Source: JALCSJ01 sp036788835 (GTDB taxonomy: Bacteria; Bacillota; Negativicutes; Acidaminococcales; Acidaminococcaceae). From it: a DNA stretch of 64,000 nt. The notes under the pieces were generated by a model. It saw only the letters and a list, made by a program, of their open reading frames with translations, did not search any database and was not told the DNA's origin. Below are positions 35,445-45,497 of this stretch, piece after piece. A program made the position numbers and the translations under genes. The stretch spans positions 1 through 64,000 of the forward strand of contig DAIQMR010000009.1 in assembly GCA_036788835.1 (NCBI GenBank), given 5' to 3'. Every line of letters starts with the position of its first letter. Position 1 is the stretch's first letter.

Positions 35445-35476
35445 ACGGCTAAAAGTTGACAAAAAATGGTTCGTTG

Positions 35477-36871
35477 TTACAGCAGAACGTACTTCAAGAT
35501 AAAGATTACAGCTAAAATCTTCATCAAAAGACTGGCTTTTTCGCCTTTACCTGCCAACATATTAATGATGACATAGGAGATAATACCAAAGCAGATACCT
35601 TCGGAAATACTGTAGCAGAAAGGCATAGCAATGATTGTTATATAAGCAGGGATTGCTTCACTTAAATCATCCATATCAATTTTGGATACGGCAGTGAACA
35701 TCAAGAAGCCAACAATAATCAAAGCTGGCGCCGTAGCAAAAGCAGGAATAGCCAGGAAGAAAGGCGCGAAAAACAAACTCAGCAGGAACAGGAGTGCCAC
35801 TACCATGGCAGTGAGTCCGGTACGACCGCCTTCTGTTACGCCGGCAGCGCTTTCTACGAAAGTGGTGGTAGTACTGGTGCCCAAGACAGCACCTGCACAG
35901 GTACCAACAGCATCAGCCATTAATGCGCCTTTGATGCGGGGCAGATGCCCGTCTGCATCCAACATATCAACTTTAGATGCAACACCAATCAAAGTGCCCA
36001 AAGTATCAAACATATCAACAAAAAGGAAAGAGAACATTATTACCAAAAAATCCAAAGAGAAAAATTTGGAAAAATCAAATTTCATAAAAATAGGAGACAA
36101 GCTTGCCGGGGTAAAGGAAGCAATACCGGCAGATAGATTGGGCAGAACGCTGAAAGCACCTTTCGCGGGATTGGGAATGTACAGGCCTGTTAATTCGCAG
36201 GCAATACCTAGAATCCAAGTAATGACAATACCCCAAAGAATATTCCCGCGGACATTTTTAACCATCATGAAAGCAGTAATTATAACACCCAGAACGGCAA
36301 GAACCACCGTAATACCATCTGTGGCAAAAGAACCTTTAGCAATAGACTGGCTGAAAGAAAAAAGAGAAACTTTAGTCGCAGGATTAGCAACAACAATATG
36401 AGCATTTTGCAGACCGATGAATGCAATAAACAAGCCAATACCTACCGAAACAGCTCTTTTTAGTGTTAAGGGGATGGCATTAAAAATAGCTTCCCGGACA
36501 CTGGTTAATGATAAGATAATGAAAATAACACCTTCCACGAAAACAGCAGCCAAAGCCATCTGCCAAGTATAGCCCATTTGTTTTACGACTGTAAAGGCAA
36601 AATAGGCATTTAGCCCCATGCCGGGAGCCAAGGCAAACGGGTAGTTGGCTAGGACTGCCATCAAAATAGTAGCTAAGGCGGAAGCCAAGGCAGTAGCTGT
36701 TAAAACTGCTCCTTTATCCATTCCTGAAACACTTAGGATACTAGGATTAACGGCCAAAATATACGCCATAGTCATAAAAGTCGTAATACCGGCCACACAT
36801 TCTGTTCTGACATTTGTGTTATTTTCACGCAAATGGAACAGATTCTCTAAAAAACCTGTTTCTTTCTCCAT
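35477..36871 (-). CDS. NCS2-family purine permease (AzgA/PbuG type)
   Basis: A 464-residue inner-membrane protein with about 13 helices. The N-terminal FHLRENNTNVRTECVAGITT segment and the TFVESAAGVTEGGRTG motif near residue 335 are diagnostic of AzgA/PbuG transporters for adenine, guanine and hypoxanthine. It is divergent from adenine deaminase, suggesting joint purine salvage: adenine is taken up, then deaminated to hypoxanthine. Confidence 0.93.
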   Translation of the reverse strand: MEKETGFLENLFHLRENNTNVRTECVAGITTFMTMAYILAVNPSILSVSGMDKGAVLTATALASALATILMAVLANYPFALAPGMGLNAYFAFTVVKQMGYTWQMALAAVFVEGVIFIILSLTSVREAIFNAIPLTLKRAVSVGIGLFIAFIGLQNAHIVVANPATKVSLFSFSQSIAKGSFATDGITVVLAVLGVIITAFMMVKNVRGNILWGIVITWILGIACELTGLYIPNPAKGAFSVLPNLSAGIASFTPASLSPIFMKFDFSKFFSLDFLVIMFSFLFVDMFDTLGTLIGVASKVDMLDADGHLPRIKGALMADAVGTCAGAVLGTSTTTTFVESAAGVTEGGRTGLTAMVVALLFLLSLFFAPFFLAIPAFATAPALIIVGFLMFTAVSKIDMDDLSEAIPAYITIIAMPFCYSISEGICFGIISYVIINMLAGKGEKASLLMKILAVIFILKYVLL

Positions 36872-36940
36872 TGATATTACCCCCTATTAAATTGTTTTGG
36901 AGTCTTCACCTCAGATAATATTATATATTCGATAAGCAAA

Positions 36941-36970
36941 TTGAGCAACATTTAATTTTTATGGTAGAAT
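36941..36970 (+). promoter_or_regulatory. promoter of adenine deaminase
   Basis: TTGAGC (36941-36946), 18-bp spacer, TAGAAT (36965-36970), 22 bp before the start codon. The leader is too short for a riboswitch. Confidence 0.5.
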
Positions 36971-36992
36971 GTATAAGTAGGAGGGTGAAATC

Positions 36993-38735
36993 ATGGAAAA
37001 AAACAACGTAAAATCATTGGAAAAGTTGATATTGGTGGCCCAGGGACGCCGGAAGGCTGACCTAGTATTGAAAAATTGCCGGATTTGCGATGTATTTAAC
37101 CAAAAAATAATAAAAGGCGATATTGCTGTGGTTGACGGACTGATAGCAGGAATCGGCGAGCAATATCAAGGGGAAAAAGAAATAAACTGCCATAATCAAT
37201 ATGCGGCGCCGGGATTTATTGACGGGCATATTCATATTGAATCATCTTACTTAAGTCCGGAAGAGTTCGGCAAACTTATAACACCTCTCGGTACAACCAG
37301 CATAATTGCCGATCCTCATGAAATAGTCAATGTCTGCGGATTAAAGGGCCTGAAATATATGATTGCAGCAGCCGTTCAAACTACTTTGCATATAGAATAC
37401 ATGTTACCTTCCTGCGTGCCGTCTACGCCTTTTGAAGATGCGGGTGCAGTTTTGCATGCTAAAGACATGGGGAAACCTTTGGCTAACGATAAAATCCTGG
37501 GGTTGGGAGAATTTATGAATGCCCCGGGAGTCATTAACTGCGACAAGGAAGTATTGGCTAAATTAACGGCTGCTCACAAAGCAGATAAAATTATTGACGG
37601 GCATAGCCCCGGACTTTTAGGCAAGGGGTTGGTTGCCTATGCAGCGGCAGGAATTCGGACTGACCATGAGTGTTACACATTGGAAGAAATGCAGGAGAGA
37701 CTGGCTCTAGGGATGTATGTTATGCTGCGCAACGGTTCAGCGGCAGAAAATCTTCCGGAGTTGATTAAGGGTGTGACTCCTGCCAATATGAGGCATTGCT
37801 TGTTGTGCAGCGATGATTTGCATCCTAAGACGATTTTTGAGCGCGGTCATATTAATTATGACTTAAAATACTGCGTGGAGCGGGGTATAGAGCCATTGGC
37901 GGCTTTGACCATGGCCACAATCAATCCGGCAGAATGCTATGGCTTGCATGACAGAGGAGCTTTGGCACCTGGCCGGAGGGCAGATATTGTTATCTTGCCG
38001 GACCTAAAGAATTTCAAACCTAGTCAGACGTGGATTGACGGCACTCTGGTTGCTCAAAAGGGACGCTATTTGCTCAAAGAGAAAAAATTTAGCATTAAAT
38101 CGGTGGGAAGTTCTGTCCGGGCAAAAAAATTCAGCGAGGCCAAGCTTCAGCTTCACTTGTCTGGGTACGAGGTTAATACTATCGATTTAATTCCCGGCCA
38201 GATTATTACTAGAAATGGTACAGCGAAAATCACTTTGGATGCCAATGGTGACTTTGTTTATAACCCGCAGGAAGATGTGGTAAAAGTCGCAGTTGTAGAA
38301 CGTCATCATAATACGGGAACAGTTGGACTGGGACTTATAAGGGGTTATGGGATTAAGTCAGGGGCTATTGCTGTTACCATTGCCCATGATTCCCACAATA
38401 TAATCGTAGTTGGTACCAATAATGCGGATATGGCCTTTGCCGTTAGTCGGTTGGTAGCCATGGGCGGCGGCATGGTCGTAGTAAAAAACAACAAGGTTTT
38501 GGCTGACATGCCTTTGCCTATTGCTGGTCTCATGAGTGACAAAGATGGCAAGTGGGTGGACAAACAGCTGGAAAAAATTCACAATCAGGCCATTAAGCGG
38601 TTAGGGGTCAATAAGCAGGTGGACCCCATTATGACATTGTGCTTCATGTCCCTGCCTGTGATTCCCTCCATCAAATTGACTAACCGTGGACTCTTTGACG
38701 TAGACAAATTTGGGTTTATACCACTAGAACGGTAA
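36993..38735 (+). CDS. ade: adenine deaminase
   Basis: Deaminates adenine to hypoxanthine and ammonia. The 580-residue length fits the Ade family of amidohydrolases. Metal-binding GHIHIESSYLSP lies near residue 78, the conserved DDLHPKT near residue 275, and the C-terminal domain has the GGGMVVV segment typical of Ade. GGAGGG precedes the ATG. It is divergent from the NCS2 purine permease. Confidence 0.95.
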   Translation: MEKNNVKSLEKLILVAQGRRKADLVLKNCRICDVFNQKIIKGDIAVVDGLIAGIGEQYQGEKEINCHNQYAAPGFIDGHIHIESSYLSPEEFGKLITPLGTTSIIADPHEIVNVCGLKGLKYMIAAAVQTTLHIEYMLPSCVPSTPFEDAGAVLHAKDMGKPLANDKILGLGEFMNAPGVINCDKEVLAKLTAAHKADKIIDGHSPGLLGKGLVAYAAAGIRTDHECYTLEEMQERLALGMYVMLRNGSAAENLPELIKGVTPANMRHCLLCSDDLHPKTIFERGHINYDLKYCVERGIEPLAALTMATINPAECYGLHDRGALAPGRRADIVILPDLKNFKPSQTWIDGTLVAQKGRYLLKEKKFSIKSVGSSVRAKKFSEAKLQLHLSGYEVNTIDLIPGQIITRNGTAKITLDANGDFVYNPQEDVVKVAVVERHHNTGTVGLGLIRGYGIKSGAIAVTIAHDSHNIIVVGTNNADMAFAVSRLVAMGGGMVVVKNNKVLADMPLPIAGLMSDKDGKWVDKQLEKIHNQAIKRLGVNKQVDPIMTLCFMSLPVIPSIKLTNRGLFDVDKFGFIPLER

Positions 38736-38758
38736 GATAAAGAGGGGACTGTAACACA

Positions 38759-38809
38759 ATGAACCGCCAAGATTGCCTGCTGGCTGCGGAAAAGGAGGAA
38801 GAACCGTGA
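38759..38809 (+). CDS. possible 16-codon leader ORF before the sensor kinase
   Basis: An ATG at 38759 opens 16 codons ending in TGA at 38807-38809, which overlaps the GTG start of the kinase gene (38806). The ORF spans the kinase ribosome binding site, so its translation could couple to the kinase. There is only a weak GAGGGG upstream, so it may be chance. Confidence 0.25.
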   Translation: MNRQDCLLAAEKEEEP

Positions 38810-41217
38810 AGAGTGTGGAAAATACCTTAAACCAATTAGAAATTCTTGCGGAAAATATTGACAGCAGCATTTCCATATTTAAAATTAAAGACAACAAAGA
38901 AGAACCTATTTTTGCCAATAAAAGTTTTCTTCGGTATATTGGCATTAAGTCGTTGAATGAATATAGCAGGAATCTTTGGCTCGGAGCTGTAAGCGAAACA
39001 GATAAATTAAAAATTCAGACAGCCGTCTTCGAGTCTTTGCAGGCAGGAAATGCTATAGATGTTTTATTTAAATTTGCATCTAAAGATAAAAGCCTTTGGC
39101 TAAATAAAAGAATAAAGGCTATTCGGCAAGATGAGCCCAATACAATTTTATTCCTTTCTGTAACCAACGATGTTACAGAACAGGAAAATACCAGGTTAAA
39201 GAAAGAAGCCGAGTTTAGACAACAGCAAGCACGGTCAGCTTCTTGCCAAAAGGAGCTATTAAGAAATAGCAGTGACACTAATTTGGTTTGCCAAGGGTTT
39301 GCCAATATCACAAAGGACACTGTTGAATTTTATTTTTTCCTTAATCCTCAACGTTCTCTTCCCTTTACTCCTTCCTATAAAGAAAACCTGGATATGGTAG
39401 CGGATACAGCGGCTTTTGTTAAAGACAAGGGAAAAATTCAGGAGCTTTTTGATCGTAAAAATCTAATGCAACGTTTTTTGGATGGTAAATATGACACAGA
39501 ATTCATTTATACCAGGAAAGCCATAGATGCGGGACTTTACTGGACCAAACTCCATGTCCATACTAGTAGGAGTTTTCCGGACGGGGATATTATTGCTTAC
39601 ATAAGAGCTATTGATGTGAGCGACCAGTTCTTAGAAAGCATGATTGTTAAAAAGCTAGTGGCAACCCAGTTTGATTATGTAGCCATAATAGATATAGTCA
39701 CAAAGCAGATTTTTATGCGTAATATTAAAGACAACTTACATGAAACAAATCCTCGTTTAAGTGCAGATTACGGGACGGATTGCCATTTCGCGGTGAATAA
39801 AGTAGTTGCACCTGAGGATAGGGAAAGTACTTTGCGCAACATGGAGTTAAGCAATATAATTGCTCATTTGGACAAAAATGAGACCTACTCTTATGCTTTT
39901 TCCGTTATCGGTGCTGATGGGCAGCACTTCCGGAAAGAATTGCACTATTGCTATTTGAATGAGGAAAAACAAGATATTTTGATGTCTCGTATTGATATCA
40001 CGAAGCAATTTATAGAAGAGGAAAAACAGCGAGATAAGTTAAGAAGTGCTTTGGCACTAGCTCGGCAGTCCGAGCAGGCAAAAGAGAATTTCTTTTCTCA
40101 ACTAAGCCATGACATCAGAACTCCTATGAACGGCATTTTAGGAATAGTGGAACTGGCCAAAGGTTGTGGCGAGGCTGCTCAATATGATGATGCTTTAGCT
40201 GACATTAAAATATCCGGTCAATTTATGATGTCATTGCTTAATGATGTTTTGGATGTAAGCAAGATGAATGATAATAGTTTTGTACTTCATGTTACACCTT
40301 ATTCATACAATGATTTTGTCAAAGATATAAAGTCCATAATCTTACCTAAGGCTAAAGAAAAGGACATAGAATTAACCATGTCCTGCAAGGAATTTTCCAC
40401 AGGCTGCGCACTCTTTGATAAAATGCGGGTACAGCAAATTTTCGTTAATCTAATTAGCAATGCCATCAAATATAATAAAAAAGGTGGCAAAGTTGAAATG
40501 ACTACAGAATATAAGGAATGGGAGAATGGTCAGGGATTTTTCGAGTTTCATGTGCGGGATAATGGCATAGGCATGAGTGAAGATTTTCTTAAAAACCATT
40601 TGTTCCATGAATTTGAGCAAGAAAAGGCAGCCAGTGAATATAACATGGGTACGGGGTTAGGACTCTACATTGTAAAACGATTGGTAAGAAAGATGCAGGG
40701 GACTATTACCTGTAAGAGTGTAGTGGGTCAGGGAACGGATTTTACTCTACGGATACCTTCGCAAGCAGTGCCAATGCCACAACACCAAGATAATGTGAAT
40801 TTATCTCAGAATTTTAATGCTTTGCAAGGTAAAAGGGTATTGCTGTGTGAAGATAATCTCCTTAATACCAAGATTGCTACAGCAATGCTGCAAAGAGTCG
40901 GTATTTTTGTTGAAAGCGCTGAAAATGGACAAGCAGGGTTGGATAAGTTCAGTAGTAGTAAACCGGGGTATTATGATGCTATCCTTATGGATGTTCGGAT
41001 GCCAAGAATGGATGGCTTGGCAGCGACTAAGTCTATTCGTGCTTTACCAAGAGAAGATGCTAAAACGGTGCCGATTATTGCCCTCAGTGCTAATGCTTTT
41101 GACGAAGATGTGAAGATAAGTTTGTCGGTGGGTATGAACGAACACCTTTCTAAACCTATCGAACCGTCGATAATATATCAAACGTTAATCAAATATACAG
41201 CCAAGACTCATAGTTAA
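38806..41217 (+). CDS. hybrid sensor histidine kinase/response regulator
   Basis: An 803-residue signalling protein with no clear transmembrane helix. Two or three PAS-like sensor regions (about 10-130, 160-280 and 290-410) are followed by the H-box SHDIRTPMNG near residue 435. The ATPase domain shows NAIKYN, DNGIGM and GTGLGLYIVKR, and the C-terminal receiver has the phospho-acceptor in AILMDVRMPRMDG near 735. AGGAGG lies seven bases before the GTG at 38806; an earlier in-frame TTG has no such site. No response regulator or output gene is adjacent. Confidence 0.92.
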   Translation: MKSVENTLNQLEILAENIDSSISIFKIKDNKEEPIFANKSFLRYIGIKSLNEYSRNLWLGAVSETDKLKIQTAVFESLQAGNAIDVLFKFASKDKSLWLNKRIKAIRQDEPNTILFLSVTNDVTEQENTRLKKEAEFRQQQARSASCQKELLRNSSDTNLVCQGFANITKDTVEFYFFLNPQRSLPFTPSYKENLDMVADTAAFVKDKGKIQELFDRKNLMQRFLDGKYDTEFIYTRKAIDAGLYWTKLHVHTSRSFPDGDIIAYIRAIDVSDQFLESMIVKKLVATQFDYVAIIDIVTKQIFMRNIKDNLHETNPRLSADYGTDCHFAVNKVVAPEDRESTLRNMELSNIIAHLDKNETYSYAFSVIGADGQHFRKELHYCYLNEEKQDILMSRIDITKQFIEEEKQRDKLRSALALARQSEQAKENFFSQLSHDIRTPMNGILGIVELAKGCGEAAQYDDALADIKISGQFMMSLLNDVLDVSKMNDNSFVLHVTPYSYNDFVKDIKSIILPKAKEKDIELTMSCKEFSTGCALFDKMRVQQIFVNLISNAIKYNKKGGKVEMTTEYKEWENGQGFFEFHVRDNGIGMSEDFLKNHLFHEFEQEKAASEYNMGTGLGLYIVKRLVRKMQGTITCKSVVGQGTDFTLRIPSQAVPMPQHQDNVNLSQNFNALQGKRVLLCEDNLLNTKIATAMLQRVGIFVESAENGQAGLDKFSSSKPGYYDAILMDVRMPRMDGLAATKSIRALPREDAKTVPIIALSANAFDEDVKISLSVGMNEHLSKPIEPSIIYQTLIKYTAKTHS

Positions 41218-41237
41218 CAGTTTTAGCTAAATATTTT

Positions 41238-41289
41238 GGGCAGCCTCACTTCAAATCACTTAGTGATTAAGTGGTGGGAGTATGCCGCT
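41238..41289 (-). repeat. dispersed palindromic repeat, copy 3 (inverted)
   Basis: Read on the minus strand it begins gcggcatactcccaccac and continues ttaatcactaagtgatt, closely matching the core of copy 1 and the first 12 bases of copy 2. It lacks the conserved cttgacaatg tail. Confidence 0.65.
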
Positions 41290-41360
41290 TTACTCGTGAC
41301 CATAATATGATGAGACAAAAAATGGTAAAGAAAGGGATGCTGTCGACAGGTAATATTATT

Positions 41361-41390
41361 TTGACAGAAGTTAGCTTTATAGTGTAAAAT
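41361..41390 (+). promoter_or_regulatory. promoter of the second AGCS symporter
   Basis: TTGACA (41361-41366), 18-bp spacer, TAAAAT (41385-41390). Confidence 0.65.
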
Positions 41391-41462
41391 CTAAGTAAAT
41401 AATGAACCGACAATGGAGTCGGGGGGAAAAGCGTTGGTTCTAAACAAAAGGAGTGGTGTGTA

Positions 41463-42866
41463 GTGTCAGCTTTTCTTGACTATTTGGATGGAGTTCTGTA
41501 TTACCCAATTTTGATTGTGGTCTTGTTGGGCGCCGGTCTGTATTTCAGTTTTAGAACCGGATTTGTGCAGGTACGTTGGTTTTTGCAAAGTATTAGAGTA
41601 GTAATGGAAAAACCTTCTAAAGAGGGATCAATTTCTTCTTTCCAGGCTTTAATGGTTTCTACAGCTTCCCGTGTTGGTACAGGTAATATCGTAGGTGTTT
41701 CCACAGCTATTTGTTTGGGTGGTTTCGGTGCGTTATTCTGGTTATGGGTTATTGCCACTATTGGCGGTGCTACAGCCTTTATTGAAAGTACATTAGCTCA
41801 GGTTTACAAGCGCCGGGATGCTAATGGGGACTGCTATGGTGGCCCTGCTTATTATATTGAACATGCTTTACATAATAAGAAATTAGGCGCGGCTTTTGCC
41901 ATTTCACTGATTTTGACTTATGCAGGCGGGTTTAATATGTTGGCTGCTTACAACCTGCAGTCTACCTTCGTAGTTTATGGTTTCTATGATAAGGCCATTA
42001 CCCCATGGATTATCGGTGCCATTCTTGCTGTTCTGGTTGGTTATTGTGTAATGGGTGGCGGTAAGCGTATCGTAAATATTACTGATAAGCTGGTTCCTAT
42101 TATGGGTATTTTCTATGTGCTTTTATCTGTAGCAATTATTATCATGCATTTAGACATGCTCCCTTCTGTTGTTGGCAAAGTCATGAGCGACGCCATGGAT
42201 TTCCAAAAAATCATGGCAGGCATCAGTGGTTCTTGCTTAATGTATGGCATTAAACGTGGTCTGTATTCCAACGAAGCCGGTGTCGGCAGCGCTCCTAACG
42301 CGGCAGCTTCTGCCGATGTTCATCATCCGGCGCAGCAGGGTCTGGTACAGATGCTTTCAGTATTTATTGATACAGTGCTGTGCACGTCTACGGCTCTGAT
42401 GTGCATGTTCTCAGGTATAGTGCCTACAGCTAAATTGGCAGGTGCGCCTTATGTTCAGGCTGCCACTCAGGCTGATTTTGGTTCCTTTGGCCCTATTATG
42501 ATTACCGTAGCTATGATTCTGTTTGCTTTCACGACTTTGATTGGTAATCTGTTCTATGTGGATAACTGCCTGGCATACTTAAATGGCAGCAAGGTTCCCT
42601 CTGCTTCTTTTATGGTTAAATACAGAGTTGTTGCTTCCCTGGTTATTTTCTTCGGAGCAGCATTATCCATGAGCAATGCTTGGGCTATTGCTGATATTCT
42701 GATGGCTGTGATGTGCCTGATCAATATCCCTTCTATTTTGGCTTTGAGCGGTACGGCCCTGAAGGTTATGAATGACTACGGCAAACAATTGGCCGAAGGT
42801 AAGAAACCTGTATTTAAGGCTGCTGATGTAGGCATGGGAAATGAGAATCTGGATTTTTGGAAATAA
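41463..42866 (+). CDS. alanine/glycine:cation symporter (AGCS family)
   Basis: A 467-residue, eleven-helix symporter with the family segments SRVGTGNIVGVSTAICLGG near residue 72 and GLYSNEAGVGSAPNAAASA near residue 270. It starts with GTG, with AAAAGGAG nine bases upstream. Compared with the copy at 16310 the key serine/asparagine motifs are kept but the sequence differs widely, so the two probably serve different amino acids. It is a single-gene unit between its own promoter and terminator. Confidence 0.93.
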   Translation: MSAFLDYLDGVLYYPILIVVLLGAGLYFSFRTGFVQVRWFLQSIRVVMEKPSKEGSISSFQALMVSTASRVGTGNIVGVSTAICLGGFGALFWLWVIATIGGATAFIESTLAQVYKRRDANGDCYGGPAYYIEHALHNKKLGAAFAISLILTYAGGFNMLAAYNLQSTFVVYGFYDKAITPWIIGAILAVLVGYCVMGGGKRIVNITDKLVPIMGIFYVLLSVAIIIMHLDMLPSVVGKVMSDAMDFQKIMAGISGSCLMYGIKRGLYSNEAGVGSAPNAAASADVHHPAQQGLVQMLSVFIDTVLCTSTALMCMFSGIVPTAKLAGAPYVQAATQADFGSFGPIMITVAMILFAFTTLIGNLFYVDNCLAYLNGSKVPSASFMVKYRVVASLVIFFGAALSMSNAWAIADILMAVMCLINIPSILALSGTALKVMNDYGKQLAEGKKPVFKAADVGMGNENLDFWK

Positions 42867-42882
42867 GGTATCTGGGATAAGC

Positions 42883-42913
42883 AAAAGCTCGGCTTAAAGC
42901 CGGGCTTTTTTTT
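42883..42913 (+). terminator. terminator after AGCS symporter
   Basis: AAAAGCTCGGCTT pairs with AAGCCGGGCTTTT, followed by a run of eight T residues. Confidence 0.85.
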
Positions 42914-42974
42914 GTATACAGACACCCATTGAATGTGTTAAAATAAAGACTACACAAAAAACAGGAGGATAGCT

Positions 42975-43346
42975 ATGAAAGCAGATGAACTCTTTATCGG
43001 ATTTACTATTATTATAACTCTTCAATTATTGGCAACAGCGATATTAGCACTTTTAGGAAGCTCATTTCCGGCGCCTCTTTTGGCCATGATGATTTTTGCG
43101 ATTTTACTGGCTTTTAAAGTGATAAAAATATCTCAAGTAGATGATATTTGCAAATTGCTTTTGGCTAAATTGAACCTTTTTTTTGTGGCAGGTTCTGTGA
43201 GTATTGTGCTGTATTTGGATGTAATAGCAAAAGAGTGGCTGGCGATTTTGGGAACAATTTTTTGTTCAACCATCGTTACATTGGTGGTGACAGGTCTTTT
43301 CCTTCAACGGATACTGGCGAGAAAGAGGGTGGACACTGATGATTAA
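42975..43346 (+). CDS. lrgA: CidA/LrgA-family holin-like membrane protein
   Basis: A 123-residue protein with four hydrophobic helices and the family pattern of a short charged turn before KLNLFFVAGSVSIVLYLDVI. LrgA/CidA proteins modulate murein hydrolase release or, in other bacteria, export pyruvate or by-products. AGGAGG lies ahead of the ATG. The lrgB gene overlaps its end by 8 bp, the usual coupled pair. Confidence 0.85.
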   Translation: MKADELFIGFTIIITLQLLATAILALLGSSFPAPLLAMMIFAILLAFKVIKISQVDDICKLLLAKLNLFFVAGSVSIVLYLDVIAKEWLAILGTIFCSTIVTLVVTGLFLQRILARKRVDTDD

Positions 43347-44037
43347 ATTTATGTTGAATTCACCCCTACCAGGTATAACCCTTACTTTGCTGACTTTTTA
43401 TTTGGGAGAATTACTGGCAAAAAAATTAAAAACATCACTGCTGCCGCCTTTTTTTACCTCCACGCTTTTGATTATCGGATTTTTGTTGTGCCAGGATATT
43501 TTTACTTATAAAGAGTATGAAATAGGCGGGAGATTTGTATCTTTATTTTTAGGCCCTGCTACCATTGCCTTGGGCCTGCCGCTGGTGAAAAATCTTGAAT
43601 TGTTAAAAAACAATTTTAAAGAACTATTAGCGGCAACACTAGTAGGGACTGCAGCGGGAATTGGGTCAGCACTGGGTTTTAGCAAATTATTCGGGGTCAG
43701 TAAGGAAATCACTCTTTCCCTGTTGCCTAAATCTATAACTACTCCCATTGCCATGGAAATTTCTGCAGATATAGGCGGTATCCCTGCCATAACAATTGCA
43801 GCAGTTGCTTTTACAGGGTTGGTAGGGGCTGTGTTCGCTCACAGGATACTAAAGCTATTAGGCGTAACCAACGATGTAGCTATTGGCTTTGCTATAGGCG
43901 CCTCCAGCCATGCTTTGGGGACTAGCAGCTGTATCCCCATCAGCATGACCCAGGTTGCTTTCTCGTCTCTGGCTATTAGTTTTATCGGCGTTGCCACTGC
44001 CCTTATGGCACCTATTGTAGTTATGTTTATGAGGTAA
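43339..44037 (+). CDS. lrgB: LrgB-family membrane protein
   Basis: A 232-residue membrane protein. The LLPKSITTPIAMEISADIGG segment (about residues 130-149) and the GASSHALGTSSCIP motif near residue 190 are diagnostic of LrgB/CidB. It works with LrgA in control of autolysis or in metabolite (for example pyruvate) transport. No LytSR regulatory pair is adjacent. Confidence 0.92.
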   Translation: MIKFMLNSPLPGITLTLLTFYLGELLAKKLKTSLLPPFFTSTLLIIGFLLCQDIFTYKEYEIGGRFVSLFLGPATIALGLPLVKNLELLKNNFKELLAATLVGTAAGIGSALGFSKLFGVSKEITLSLLPKSITTPIAMEISADIGGIPAITIAAVAFTGLVGAVFAHRILKLLGVTNDVAIGFAIGASSHALGTSSCIPISMTQVAFSSLAISFIGVATALMAPIVVMFMR

Positions 44038-44163
44038 TAGCTTCGTTCAGTCGGCAGGAAAATATGAGGATTATCGACATCCATCGCTATGTATTATACT
44101 TGACACAGAGTAGACTTTAAGCGATAAAGTATACGTAATATTTTAAGAAGAGAGATTTAATTC

Positions 44164-45492
44164 ATGTTATTTTCTAATAAAGATCTTTTACATTTGTTTT
44201 TCCCTTTAGTAATTGAACAAGTATTAGTCATATCCGTAGGTATGGCTGATTCTATGATGGTAGCATCCATAGGAGAGGCGGCTGTTTCCGGGGTATCTCT
44301 TATTGACCATATCGGAGTTTTATTGAATCTGGTTTTTGTGGCTTTGGCTACAGGGGGCTCCGTTATCATCGGCCAATATATGGGCAGGGGTGATTTGGAT
44401 AAAGCCAGGGAAGGAGGACGGCAGCTTATTTGGCTGACCGGTATTGTTTCTGTCCTTCTCATGGTGCTTTTTTATGCCAGTAAAAATTTCGTTTTTGCCA
44501 CTCTCTTCGGCAGTTCGTCTCCTGACGTGATAGACAATGCCAACAAATATATGCTGGTGCTGGGCACGACAATTCCTTTTATGGCATTGTTTCAAGCAGG
44601 CAGTGCCATATTTCGTACAGCCGGAAATACTAAGCTTCCTATGTTGACTGTAGTGTTCATGAACATTCTTAACATTATAGGCAATGCCCTATCGGTTTTT
44701 GTACTGGGCTGGGGAGTTACGGGGGTTGCGTTGTCTACGTTGAATTCCCGCATAATTTCTGTGGTTATAATCTTGTATTGCGGGCGTAATTATAGTTTCC
44801 ACTTGCAATTGCCGCCCCTGCTTAAAGTTAAACTCAATCTTGACCTGATTAAAAAAATGCTTAAGGTGGGAATACCTTTTAGCATAGAAAATGGTATGTT
44901 TCAATTGGGGAAAATTGTGGTTCTGTCTCTGGTAACGACCTTTGGTACAGGTGCCATCGCAGCTAATGCTATTGGTAACCTCATCGGCGGCTTGGAGGTT
45001 ATTCCGGGCTTGGCCATTAATGCCGGCATGACCACGGTTATCGCCCGGTGCCTTGGCGCAGGGGATATAGCCCAAAGCAAATATTATACCAAGAAAATTA
45101 TCGGTGTGGTTATCGGCGCCAATCTGGTTATTTCAGCAGTGGTTTTTGCCTTTTGGCCACTCATTAACAGAATTTACGGTTTGCCGGCTACCACCATGAA
45201 TTTAGTTTGGCTGATTACTTGGACGCACGTTGTTTTTGAAGTTTTTTTCTGGCCTTTTTCTTTTACTTTGCCGGTTACGTTTCGGGCAGCAGGGGACGCA
45301 CGTTTTGCTATGTGCGTAGGAGTTTTTACCATGATTGTTTTCCGCATAGGGGGAGCGTATATTCTCTGCGGACCATTAGGCTTTGGCATGTTCGGGGCCT
45401 GGCTGGCTATGTATCTGGATTGGGCTGTGCGTGCCGTAGTCTATATTTGGCGTTATATGTCAGGAAAATATTTAGAACATCAACTGATATAG
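44164..45492 (+). CDS. MATE-family efflux transporter
   Basis: A 442-residue, twelve-helix MATE exporter, third in the window. The N-terminal FFPLVIEQVLVISVGMADS segment is typical. TTGACA at 44100-44105 with TAAAGT at 44125-44130 is a possible promoter with a long spacer. A weak AGAGAG site precedes the ATG. A HAD-phosphatase remnant follows within a few bases. Confidence 0.9.
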   Translation: MLFSNKDLLHLFFPLVIEQVLVISVGMADSMMVASIGEAAVSGVSLIDHIGVLLNLVFVALATGGSVIIGQYMGRGDLDKAREGGRQLIWLTGIVSVLLMVLFYASKNFVFATLFGSSSPDVIDNANKYMLVLGTTIPFMALFQAGSAIFRTAGNTKLPMLTVVFMNILNIIGNALSVFVLGWGVTGVALSTLNSRIISVVIILYCGRNYSFHLQLPPLLKVKLNLDLIKKMLKVGIPFSIENGMFQLGKIVVLSLVTTFGTGAIAANAIGNLIGGLEVIPGLAINAGMTTVIARCLGAGDIAQSKYYTKKIIGVVIGANLVISAVVFAFWPLINRIYGLPATTMNLVWLITWTHVVFEVFFWPFSFTLPVTFRAAGDARFAMCVGVFTMIVFRIGGAYILCGPLGFGMFGAWLAMYLDWAVRAVVYIWRYMSGKYLEHQLI

Positions 45493-45497
45493 TGTGA

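Noticed and set aside
35682..36401. 239-codon plus-strand ORF inside the purine permease gene
   Set aside because: Antisense shadow: low-complexity Lys/Thr/Pro composition and no ribosome binding site.
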